Below are positions 40,134 to 48,308 of a stretch of 64,000 nt of DNA, piece after piece. The number at the start of each line of letters is the position of its first letter. Position 1 is the stretch's first letter. The position numbers and the translations under genes were made by a program. A model generated the notes under the pieces. It made no database searches, was not told where the DNA came from, and saw nothing but the letters and a program-made list of their open reading frames with translations. The stretch is from Marixanthomonas spongiae. GTDB taxonomy: Bacteria; Bacteroidota; Bacteroidia; Flavobacteriales; Flavobacteriaceae. The stretch lies in NCBI RefSeq assembly GCF_003095375.1, contig NZ_QEHR01000002.1, forward strand, positions 310,001-374,000. The letters are read 5' to 3'.

Positions 40134-41519
40134 ATGAACATCATCAAAACGCCCATAATCCCACCCCGCCAACAATTCGCAAAAGTCGAAGCCCCGCACG
40201 AACTGGACAAAAAAGCCATTTGCATTTTTGCAGCCACGGGTTTTTTTCTCGATACAGATACCTATTTCCAAAACCAAAAAGTACTCCCCCCGGCTTCTGA
40301 AAACAGTATGGACGAAAACGGCATGTTGCTCAAAAGCACACCTTGGTTTAAATGGCATTACAGTCCACGAAATATCAGTTTTGAAACCGCTTTGGACGAA
40401 TTTACCCAATTGTTTGAAACCATTGTAGCAGAACAGGCCAACAACCGGCCGGTTATCCTGCCGCTCTCCGGTGGGTTGGACAGCCGCACCCAAGCCGTGG
40501 CCTTGCACGAACAGAAGGCTGAGGTGCATTCCTATTCCTATTCCTTTGCCGGTGGGTTTAAAGAGCACCACATCAGTGCGCAAATTGCCAAGACGTGTAA
40601 CTTTCGGTTTCAACCGTTTATCATCCCCCCCAATTATTTATGGCAGGTAATCGATGAACTGGCCAACATCAATGGGTGTTATTCCGAGTTTACCCATCCC
40701 AGGCAAATGGCGGTCTTGGACGACTTTAAAAAAATGCAAGGCAGTTTTTCCTTGGGCCATTGGGGTGATGTACTGTTTGATCGGGGCGTGGGCAAAAAAG
40801 AAGCACACCTTCCTGAATTGGAAATCCTGTATAAAAAAATAATCAAAAAAGGAGGCTTGGCCTTGGCCAATAAGCTTTGGATTCAATGGGGATTGGAAGG
40901 CAGTTTTGAAGCCTATTTAAAAGAAAGGCTGGAGGCACTATTGAACCAAATCGATATCGACCATAAAGGGGCAAAGGTACGGGCGTTCAAGTCGTTGTAT
41001 TGGGCCCCGCGGTGGACCAGCGTCAACCTGTCTGTTTTTGAAGAAGCCCACCCCATACACCTCCCGTATTACGATAACCGCATGTGCGCGTTTATTTGCA
41101 CCCTACCCGAAGAATATTTGGCGGACAGGAAACTGCAAATTGCGTACATCAAGCAACGCAGCCCCAAACTGGCCAAAATTATGTGGCAGGCACAAAAACC
41201 TTACAACCTCAATAATTACCATAAAAACAAGGCCCCCGGAAACCTGCCGTATCGCATAAGCAACAAACTCCAACGGGAAGGCAACGCACTTCTGGGCAAA
41301 AAATACATCCAGCGTAATTGGGAGCTGCAGTTTTTGGGCATGGAAAACGACGAACAATTGCAAAGCTATATTTTTAACCCACAGTTTCATTCGTTTGTCC
41401 CAAAATCCGTGGTAACCGAATTTTACAACGCATTTAAAACCCAAGATCCCGTCACCTATTCCCACCCCGTAAGTATGTTGTTAACGTTGAGTGTTTGGTA
41501 TGCTAATAACAGACCCTGA
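40134..41519 (+). CDS. Asparagine synthase-related protein lacking the glutaminase domain
   Basis: A 461-residue protein. The synthase PP-loop is present as LPLSGGLDSRTQAVAL (about residues 105-120), followed by FSLGHWGDVLFDRG, so it should adenylate a carboxylate. There is no N-terminal Cys2 glutaminase; residues 1-90 are unlike one. It may use ammonia or an amine from another protein, or act as an amide ligase in glycan decoration. It is isolated by cassettes on both sides (GxxExxY upstream, GIY-YIG downstream). The full-length paralogue is at 32525. Confidence 0.83.
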   Translation: MNIIKTPIIPPRQQFAKVEAPHELDKKAICIFAATGFFLDTDTYFQNQKVLPPASENSMDENGMLLKSTPWFKWHYSPRNISFETALDEFTQLFETIVAEQANNRPVILPLSGGLDSRTQAVALHEQKAEVHSYSYSFAGGFKEHHISAQIAKTCNFRFQPFIIPPNYLWQVIDELANINGCYSEFTHPRQMAVLDDFKKMQGSFSLGHWGDVLFDRGVGKKEAHLPELEILYKKIIKKGGLALANKLWIQWGLEGSFEAYLKERLEALLNQIDIDHKGAKVRAFKSLYWAPRWTSVNLSVFEEAHPIHLPYYDNRMCAFICTLPEEYLADRKLQIAYIKQRSPKLAKIMWQAQKPYNLNNYHKNKAPGNLPYRISNKLQREGNALLGKKYIQRNWELQFLGMENDEQLQSYIFNPQFHSFVPKSVVTEFYNAFKTQDPVTYSHPVSMLLTLSVWYANNRP

Positions 41520-41678
41520 AACAAGTTAGACCCTGAAACAAGTTCAGGGTGACAAACCTTATTTCTATGTCATGCTGAACCTTTGTCATGCTGAACTCGT
41601 TTCAGCATCTGATCTTCCATTTGTCATGCTGAACTCGTTTCAGTATTGTTTCAGCATCGTTTCAGCATCTTCAGCATC
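41518..41678. repeat. Left flank of TGAACTCGTTTCAG-type repeats
   Basis: Units GACCCTGAAACAAGTTCAGG (palindromic, CCTGAAAC/GTTCAGG) are followed by several copies of TGTCATGCTGAACTCGTTTC and CAGCATCGTTTCAGCATC. They start at the stop codon of the asparagine-synthase-like gene and run to the GIY-YIG gene. A TATCTTTA -7-like box at 41687-41694 lies between the repeat and the GIY-YIG start. Confidence 0.88.
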
Positions 41679-41719
41679 TTTTTCCTTATCTTTATCTATA
41701 ACAACCACATTACAATTAT

Positions 41720-42040
41720 ATGCCACACCGAACCTATCACAACTATTGGGTATATATCATTACCAACAAACCTCATGGTGTGTTGTATATAGGAGTTACC
41801 GGTGGGCTTGATGATAGAATGGAGCGACACGTCAAGGGTGAAGGAGGTTACTTTTCCGCGAAGTATAGGCTAAAACAATTAGTTTATTTTGAACAATTCC
41901 AATATATTCATGATGCTATTGCCAGAGAGAAACAACTAAAAAACTGGCATCGGCAATGGAAAATTAATCTTATTGAGCAGCAGAATCCTGATTGGAATAA
42001 TTTATGGAAACCATTAGACCCTGAACTAAATTCAGGGTGA
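41720..42040 (+). CDS. GIY-YIG nuclease domain protein
   Basis: A 106-residue single-domain GIY-YIG protein: YWVYIITNKPHGVLYIGVTGGLDDRMERH carries the two Tyr-containing strands and the Arg, and AIAREKQLKNWHRQWK the Glu-bearing helix. The fold cuts DNA in homing endonucleases and UvrC, but single-domain members like this have no settled role. The last eight codons (LDPELNSG) and the TGA stop are made of the flanking palindromic repeat (CCCTGAACTAAATTCAGGG), so gene and repeat are physically fused. It lies between two polysaccharide genes as a cassette. Confidence 0.92.
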   Translation: MPHRTYHNYWVYIITNKPHGVLYIGVTGGLDDRMERHVKGEGGYFSAKYRLKQLVYFEQFQYIHDAIAREKQLKNWHRQWKINLIEQQNPDWNNLWKPLDPELNSG

Positions 42041-42263
42041 CAAATTATGGATGGTGGGCATTAGACCCTGAACTAAATTCAGGGTGACACCCCCCCCCCC
42101 CCCCCCCCCCCTGTCATGCTGAACTCGTTTCAGCATCGTTTCAGCATCGTTTCAGCCCCCCCTTTGTCATGCTGAACTCGTTTCAGCATCGTTTCAGCAT
42201 CGTTTCAGCCCCCCCCCTTTGTCATGCTGAACTCGTTTCAGTATCGTTTCAGTATTGTTTTAG
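42009..42263. repeat. Right flank of TGAACTCGTTTCAG-type repeats with a C22 tract
   Basis: Two copies of GACCCTGAACTAAATTCAGG (the first overlaps the GIY-YIG stop) are followed by an uninterrupted run of 22 C at 42090-42111. Then come three blocks of TGTCATGCTGAACTCGTTTC plus CAGCATCG units, with shorter C runs between them. The C tracts are probably length-variable. Confidence 0.9.
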
Positions 42264-42301
42264 CCTCTTAAAAACACTACTTTTGAAATTCACATTTCAA
42301 T

Positions 42302-43360
42302 ATGCCAAGCAAAACACGCATTCTATATACCATCCCAAACTTTAAAACAGCTGGAAGCCAATACGTAGTAATGGCATTGGTGGAACGCATAGATAAAACA
42401 CGGTTTGAACCCTTGATAGGGGTAGAGCGGTTTCCAGAAACCATCCCCCAGATAATTCCTCAAAAAAACCAGGTCGTGTTGGCAAAAAACGGCAACCTAA
42501 GGAAAGATGCCCTTGCCTTTTCCAAGCTGTTGAAAAAACAGCGCATAGACCTTGTCCATTCCTGGGACTACAAATCGGAATTTGTGGAAGCGATCGGCTG
42601 CAAACTGGCCCGCGTACCCTATCTGTTCACTAAAAAAAACGACGCCTGGTCCAAACGTTGGTTTTTAAAAAGCCTTTTGGCCACACACATCGCCTATGAC
42701 AACCCAGAAATGAAATCGCGTTTCTTTTCAAACCGAATATTTCAGAAAAAAATCACTTTTATTCCCCATGGTGTGGATACCGCACTATTTAAACCGTCAC
42801 CCGTAAAACTGAAGGCCTCCGAAAAGTTCACCATTTGTTCCGTAGGGAATATTGGAGACAATAAAAACCAAATGTTCCTCATAAAAGCCTTAAAAGCGCT
42901 TCCAGAGCGTGTGCACTTAAATATCTATGGCAAGGCCGATACGGCTTATCTAAAAAAAATGCAACAGCTGATACAACAGGAAAATTTGGAGGGCAGGGTC
43001 CATATAGAGGGATTTGTCCCCAATAATCAACTGCCGGGGATTTTGCAACAACAAGATGTTTTTGTTTTGGCCTCTAAGAAAGAAGGCCTTCCGGTGTCAA
43101 TATTGGAAGCCTTGGCCTGTGGCGTGCCGGTGCTCTGTTCCGATTCCGGTGGGGGGTCCCGGTATATTTTCAAGGAAACCATTTCAGAAAACATTTTCGA
43201 TCTAAAAAAACCACAGGACTTTGTTGACAAGTGTAAGCCGTTATTGGAAAATGAAAAATATTATTTCAGAAAACGAAAAGAAGCGGTACAGATAGCGGCA
43301 CGGTTTGATGTGGAAAAAGAAGTAGCTTCCTACTCAAAACTATATGATAAATTGGTATAA
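42302..43360 (+). CDS. Family 4 glycosyltransferase
   Basis: A 352-residue GT-B enzyme: ILYTIPNFKTAGSQYVVMALVERI, FIPHGVDTALFKPS, ICSVGNIGDNKNQMFLIKALKAL, and the EX7E region SKKEGLPVSILEALACGVPVLCSDSGGG. It starts after the GIY-YIG repeat block and begins a new tight gene series (0-bp gap to the sulfotransferase). Sugar donor and acceptor are unknown. Confidence 0.93.
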   Translation: MPSKTRILYTIPNFKTAGSQYVVMALVERIDKTRFEPLIGVERFPETIPQIIPQKNQVVLAKNGNLRKDALAFSKLLKKQRIDLVHSWDYKSEFVEAIGCKLARVPYLFTKKNDAWSKRWFLKSLLATHIAYDNPEMKSRFFSNRIFQKKITFIPHGVDTALFKPSPVKLKASEKFTICSVGNIGDNKNQMFLIKALKALPERVHLNIYGKADTAYLKKMQQLIQQENLEGRVHIEGFVPNNQLPGILQQQDVFVLASKKEGLPVSILEALACGVPVLCSDSGGGSRYIFKETISENIFDLKKPQDFVDKCKPLLENEKYYFRKRKEAVQIAARFDVEKEVASYSKLYDKLV

Positions 43361-44203
43361 ATGAAACGGTACAACAAACATTTGGTGGTCTTGGGTTCCG
43401 CCCGTAGCGGTACCAGTTGGTTTTCTGAGCTCATCGCCCAACAGCACCGCTACCGCATGCTTTTTGAGCCCGAACATGAGTTCAATACCAAAAACGGGAA
43501 ATTGATCTGCGACCGGTATATTACCGAAAAAAACACGTCAAAACCTATCAAGCACTACTTAAAAAGGGTTTTTGCCAACCGGGTGGACAGCGATTGGATT
43601 GCACAGCTAAGCAACCGCAAATGGAAACGCCACCTGTGGCCTTTTATTCCGAAGAAATTCATCATCAAGTTTGTACGGTGTAATTTGGCGGCTGGGTACT
43701 TGGCCAACCATTTCAACATCCCCGTGGTTTTTATAGTTCGCAACCCGTATGATGTATTGGCCTCGCAACAACGGGTGAAATTCCCATGGTTATACAATTT
43801 AAGTTGGTTTACCGGCCAAGAAGACCTGTGCAAACTAATCAACGAAACATACGGGATCGATATAACGGCACTAACGCTTAAATCTAATCTGGAAAAATTA
43901 TGCTTTCGCTGGTGCATTGAAAACTCGGTTCCCTTTTTGGACAGCAAAAAGCGCTTCAAGGTTTATAAATATGAAAACATAAAGGCCGATATCAATTTGT
44001 TTTTGAATATTTGCAAGGAACATCGTTTAGAGCCATTAAAAAATATTGACAGTGTGTACCGCAAACCCTCCAGCAAAACCCATCCCAAAAGCACCATCAT
44101 CACCGGTAAGAACAAGCCGCGGCCTTTCACAGCGGAAGAATATGCGCTCATCAATCACTATCTAGACCGTTTTAGCATCAACCTATACGCCCGTGAACAC
44201 TAA
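43361..44203 (+). CDS. Sulfotransferase family protein
   Basis: A 280-residue protein with the PAPS 5'-phosphosulfate loop VVLGSARSGTSWFSEL (residues 9-24) and the 3'-phosphate motif VVFIVRNPYDVLASQQR. It should transfer sulfate from PAPS to a glycan hydroxyl; sulfated polysaccharides are common in marine bacteria. It is cytosolic, with no signal peptide. It directly abuts the GT4 gene before it and lies 3 bp before the GT4 gene after it. No PAPS synthesis genes are in the window. Confidence 0.9.
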   Translation: MKRYNKHLVVLGSARSGTSWFSELIAQQHRYRMLFEPEHEFNTKNGKLICDRYITEKNTSKPIKHYLKRVFANRVDSDWIAQLSNRKWKRHLWPFIPKKFIIKFVRCNLAAGYLANHFNIPVVFIVRNPYDVLASQQRVKFPWLYNLSWFTGQEDLCKLINETYGIDITALTLKSNLEKLCFRWCIENSVPFLDSKKRFKVYKYENIKADINLFLNICKEHRLEPLKNIDSVYRKPSSKTHPKSTIITGKNKPRPFTAEEYALINHYLDRFSINLYAREH

Positions 44204-44206
44204 GTC

Positions 44207-45382
44207 ATGAAAATAGCACTCGTACTTTCTTCTCCGCCCGGATACTCCGAAACCTTTTTTAAGTCCAAAATAAAGGGCCTTCAAGCCCAGGGGCATAAAG
44301 TAGTGTTGATAACGGCCGCCACTCCCGAACGGTTTAGCGGATGTGAACACCGTGCCCACCCCACGGTTTCAAAATCGGTTTGGGTACAGTTAGTTCGGTT
44401 GTTGTGGGTAGGGATGTCGTTGCTTCCCTACCTCGGTCGCGTGCTGCGCTACATTCGATTGGAACGGAAATCGGGCACCTCCTTAAAACGCACCATTGAA
44501 AAAACCTATTTAAACGCCACGCTACTAAAACTGAAGGCCGATTGGTTGCACTTTGGGTTTGCCACCATGGCCATAGACCGGGAGTTGGTCGCCAAAGCGA
44601 TTGGTGCCAAGATGGCCGTGAGTTTTCGAGGGTATGATATTAATATTTACCCGCTTAAACATCCTGATGCTTATCAACTTTTATGGCATCAAGTAGATAA
44701 AGTGCATAGCATCTCAAAATATCTTCTAAACAAAGCATATACCTTAGGATTACCTAAAGAAACCCCGTATCAAATTATAACACCAGCCGTAACCATTGAA
44801 AAGGTACCCAAGAGGGACGCATTAAAAAACAATATTCCAATAAAAATCACAACGGTTGCAAGACTGCATTATATTAAAGGAATCGATCTTTTATTGGAAA
44901 CAGCTTCCCTTTTACGCAACCAGCACATTGATTTTGTATGGGAAGTAATAGGAGCGGGCACTAAAAAAGATACAGAGCGCTATTTGTATCATAGATATGA
45001 ATTAGGATTAGAAGAAAAGGTAGTGTTTACAGGGAAAAAAACACATCGAGAAACACTTCGCGCAATGGCTGGTTCTGATATATATGTACAAACTAGCCTA
45101 ACTGAAGGGTTTTGCAATGCGGTTTTAGAGGCACAAGCTATTGGTGTACCGGTTATTGCCTCCAATACGGGTGGCATGTCTGAAAATATCATTCATGATA
45201 AAACCGGCTGGACAGTACCCGAATTAGTCCCCGAGCTATTCGCAGCACAAATTGAATCGGTTTTAGCGCTTCCAGCAACAGCACAAAAACGCATTACAGC
45301 ACAAGCCGCCGCAAGGGTAGAAAGAGAATTTTCCATAGAAAAGCAGCAACGGGAGTTTGTTGGGTTTTATTCGTCGAAGTAA
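44207..45382 (+). CDS. Family 4 glycosyltransferase
   Basis: A 391-residue GT-B enzyme: IALVLSSPPGYSETFFKSKIKGLQAQGHKV at the start, ITTVARLHYIKGIDLLLETASLL, and the EX7E region SLTEGFCNAVLEAQAIGVPVIASNTGGMSEN. The first 430 bp are GC-rich and the rest clearly AT-richer, with a break near 44640, another likely recombination joint. A repeat-filled gap of 750 bp follows. Confidence 0.93.
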   Translation: MKIALVLSSPPGYSETFFKSKIKGLQAQGHKVVLITAATPERFSGCEHRAHPTVSKSVWVQLVRLLWVGMSLLPYLGRVLRYIRLERKSGTSLKRTIEKTYLNATLLKLKADWLHFGFATMAIDRELVAKAIGAKMAVSFRGYDINIYPLKHPDAYQLLWHQVDKVHSISKYLLNKAYTLGLPKETPYQIITPAVTIEKVPKRDALKNNIPIKITTVARLHYIKGIDLLLETASLLRNQHIDFVWEVIGAGTKKDTERYLYHRYELGLEEKVVFTGKKTHRETLRAMAGSDIYVQTSLTEGFCNAVLEAQAIGVPVIASNTGGMSENIIHDKTGWTVPELVPELFAAQIESVLALPATAQKRITAQAAARVEREFSIEKQQREFVGFYSSK

Positions 45383-46034
45383 GATAATGGAATCCCTCCT
45401 TGAGGGCCTGTGCTAAGCATAGCCGAAGTCAAGAGGACAATGCCGCGGGATTCCCCCCTTGAGAGCCTGTGCTGAGCGAAGCCGAAGTAGGGGTAGGGGG
45501 GTGTCCAGCCGAAGTAACAAATAAATCGCGAACATCCAAAAAGTCCTCCTTTGCCAAAACCACGCTTTTCATAAAAAGCCCTATCTCAGGTGATTGAGCC
45601 CGCCTACCAATTTTCGGGCAGGTAATCCCGAAAGCGAAGCGCATCGGGATTGTATCGAAACAACCGGCTGTTGAAAGCAATAACTTTAAATACCATATCA
45701 CACTCAAAACAAATAACCTGACATTCCGGCCAACCGAAAGAGGTGTATTTTTCCTGTTTTCGACTAAACCGCTATGGTCTTATTAAACAAGGTCTCGATA
45801 CACCCGTTCGTGCCTCACGGGCACTCGACCTGACATGTGTAGGCAGGCTTGTCGATATAGAACAATACAACGGGATTCCCCCTTTAGAGCCTGTGCTGAG
45901 CGAAGCCGAAGTCAAGAGGACAATGCCGCGGGATTCCCCCCTTGAAGGGGGTAGGGGTGTGTCCAGCTAAAACAACAAACATTTCGCGTTATACACCCCT
46001 AAAGTCCCCTCAAGGGGACAATGCAGTGGATTTC
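45383..46034 (-). repeat. Repeat-only gap with C-type and S-type elements, mostly inverted
   Basis: C-type elements on the minus strand lie at 45391-45506, 45873-45963 and 45991-46034. A minus-strand S-type element (with inserted hairpin) is at 45588-45667, and a plus-strand S-type element with GGTC/GACC arms is at 45791-45830. Orientation is opposite to the 8-19 kb arrays. No associated small gene is present; it looks like a non-autonomous or decayed copy of the DUF559-type array. The rest of the gap to 46132 is unremarkable. Confidence 0.88.
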
Positions 46035-46132
46035 CCAAAAAACCCTACTACGGCAAACACTTCAACACGGATGCATGGCACCTACTTTTTTATCCTAAAA
46101 TAATACTGCAAGAAACCCTATCTTTACCCCCA

Positions 46133-47188
46133 GTGAAACTGTACTATCCCACATCGCATTACGACCCCCGGTTCCGCCGGGAGGTGTTTCCATTGTTGAA
46201 GCCTTTTATCAAAGGCAAAGGGTTTACCGATGAAGCCCGCATAAAACTGTACGGCGTATCGGAAACCGATTTCCAGTTGGTGGAAACCATAACCGAGGCC
46301 GATGTGGTGGTCTTGCCCATGGCTTGGAATTATTATGTAAAAAACAGGCAGTTGCCAAAAGCCCTGGAGTGTATTGAAGCGGCCAAGGCATCACAAAAAC
46401 AGGTGTGGTCGTACAACGCAGGCGATTTTGGCGTGAAAATCCCTGAGTTTGACCATGTAAAAGTGTTCCGCTTCAGCGGTTACCGGGCCAACGGACAAAA
46501 AGGGCATTGCGGAATGCCGGTGTTCATTACCGATTACCTAACGCAACACTATGAAGAAGAGGCTTTTCTAAAGAAACACTACAGCCCAAAACCGGTGGTG
46601 GGGTTTTGTGGGCAAGCCGATGATCGTGTTTTGACCACTGGGAAAGAACTGTTCAGGACCTTGTTCTACCTCATGCAATCCAAATTGGGCTTACGGGCAG
46701 AAGAACCCCAGACCGTGGGGTCCACCTCCCGGTTGCGGGCGGCTTTGCTGAAAACACTGGAACGGAGCGATGTGATAGCCGATAATTTCATTAAACGAAA
46801 ACAATACCGGGCCGGGGTGACCAAAAACAAGGCGCAACACCGCACTACCAAGGAGTTTTACGATAACATCCTGCAATCAGATTACGTGTTGTGTGTGCGT
46901 GGTGCCGGTAATTTCTCGGTGCGTTTTTACGAAACCTTGATGATGGGGCGTATCCCGGTATATATCGATACTGATGGGTATTTGCCGTTGCAGGATACAA
47001 TCGATTGGCGCAACCATGTGGTTTGGGTGGACTATAACGAACGCCACCAGGTCGCTCAAAAAGTCAAGGCATTTCACGATGCCTTATCTGCTCCAGATTT
47101 TATAGCTTTACAGCAAAGCAATAGAACGTTGTGGAAAGAAAAACTGACTTTAGGTGGATTTTTTAAAGAATTAGTAAAACAGAAATGA
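46133..47188 (+). CDS. Exostosin-family (GT47-like) glycosyltransferase
   Basis: A 351-residue protein with KLYYPTSHYDPRFRREVFPLL at the start and the exostosin C-terminal block ILQSDYVLCVRGAGNFSVRFYETLMMGRIPVYIDTDG. Such bacterial exostosin-like enzymes transfer sugars with retention or inversion in surface glycans; donor unknown. The start is GTG at 46133. It follows the repeat gap and has a 58-bp gap to the next GT4 gene. Confidence 0.85.
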   Translation: MKLYYPTSHYDPRFRREVFPLLKPFIKGKGFTDEARIKLYGVSETDFQLVETITEADVVVLPMAWNYYVKNRQLPKALECIEAAKASQKQVWSYNAGDFGVKIPEFDHVKVFRFSGYRANGQKGHCGMPVFITDYLTQHYEEEAFLKKHYSPKPVVGFCGQADDRVLTTGKELFRTLFYLMQSKLGLRAEEPQTVGSTSRLRAALLKTLERSDVIADNFIKRKQYRAGVTKNKAQHRTTKEFYDNILQSDYVLCVRGAGNFSVRFYETLMMGRIPVYIDTDGYLPLQDTIDWRNHVVWVDYNERHQVAQKVKAFHDALSAPDFIALQQSNRTLWKEKLTLGGFFKELVKQK

Positions 47189-47246
47189 TAGTTGAGCACA
47201 GTAGGGATAAAAGGGTGCCATTAATTATAGAAATCAGCCTAATTAA

Positions 47247-48305
47247 ATGAAAATCTTATTTTGTTTTACATACAGCAAAAGTTTTTTATCTGGGTTTTTT
47301 TTCGATCTATGTAAAAAATTAACTGCATCGGGCAAACACGTGGTCGTCTTTTCACTTAAAAAAAGAGCTGAAAAGAAAAATGTTGATGGAATACCTATTA
47401 TAATAGAAAGAAAAGGAGGTCATTTACACAATTATCTTACTACCTACAAAATTATTAAAAGCACAAAACCCGATATTATAATTTCAAATTTCAATTATGT
47501 ATATCCTGCACTTTTGTGCGGTACAGTTGCAGGAACATCTAAAAACATAGCTTGGTTCCACACAGAAAGCAGTCATACTAAACCAGGACGTTTAAATGTC
47601 TTTATAAAAAAATGGTTGTCAAAATTAGCAGATAAAGTCATTGTAAATTCTCCGCGGTTACAAGAAGACCTTATTAGTACTTTTTCGATGGCTAAGAATA
47701 AAATACACATTGTTCCTTTTTGGACGGCAATTTCAAATGATAGCCTAACGGATTTTAATTTTGACAATTCAAAGGTTTTTAAAATTGGATGTCCAGGCCG
47801 TTTGGTCGAGGGTAAAAACCATGAAGTTCTGATTGATGCTCTGGTTAAAATCAAAAGCAGTTCTAATTTACCTTTTAAACTTTACATACCTGGAAGAGGG
47901 GATAAAGAGAATAAGATAAAAAAATACATTGTAGATAAGGGTTTGGGTCAAGATGTAGTATTTTTGGGCGACCTTTCTATAGATAAAATGCCTGGGTTTT
48001 ATACAGCTATGGACTTAGTGGTTTTACCTAGCTTATATGAGGCTTTCGGATTTGTTTTTATAGAAACAATTAGTTTAGGAGTGCCAGTATTGGTTTCCAA
48101 TAGATTTGGAGCATTAGAATTTATAAAACCTTCGGTAGCGGTAAATAATTTTCAGTTTGATCCTCTAAATGATAGAGAATTAGCCTATAAAATCACTCAA
48201 TATATGAATGGTCAGGGCTTTAAATCAACCTATTTTAAAAAATTATACCATGATAATTTCAGCAGGGAGCGCACCTTTAATTCATTTGAACACGTTTTAA
48301 AATAA
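47247..48305 (+). CDS. Family 4 glycosyltransferase
   Basis: A 352-residue GT-B enzyme: ILFCFTYSKSFLSGFFFDLCKKL, KIGCPGRLVEGKNHEVLIDAL, FLGDLSIDKMPGFYTAMDLVVLPS, and the EX7E region LYEAFGFVFIETISLGVPVLVSN. It is markedly AT-richer than the genes on either side, so it probably arrived separately. It is 3 bp from the following GT2 gene. Confidence 0.92.
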   Translation: MKILFCFTYSKSFLSGFFFDLCKKLTASGKHVVVFSLKKRAEKKNVDGIPIIIERKGGHLHNYLTTYKIIKSTKPDIIISNFNYVYPALLCGTVAGTSKNIAWFHTESSHTKPGRLNVFIKKWLSKLADKVIVNSPRLQEDLISTFSMAKNKIHIVPFWTAISNDSLTDFNFDNSKVFKIGCPGRLVEGKNHEVLIDALVKIKSSSNLPFKLYIPGRGDKENKIKKYIVDKGLGQDVVFLGDLSIDKMPGFYTAMDLVVLPSLYEAFGFVFIETISLGVPVLVSNRFGALEFIKPSVAVNNFQFDPLNDRELAYKITQYMNGQGFKSTYFKKLYHDNFSRERTFNSFEHVLK

Positions 48306-48308
48306 AAC

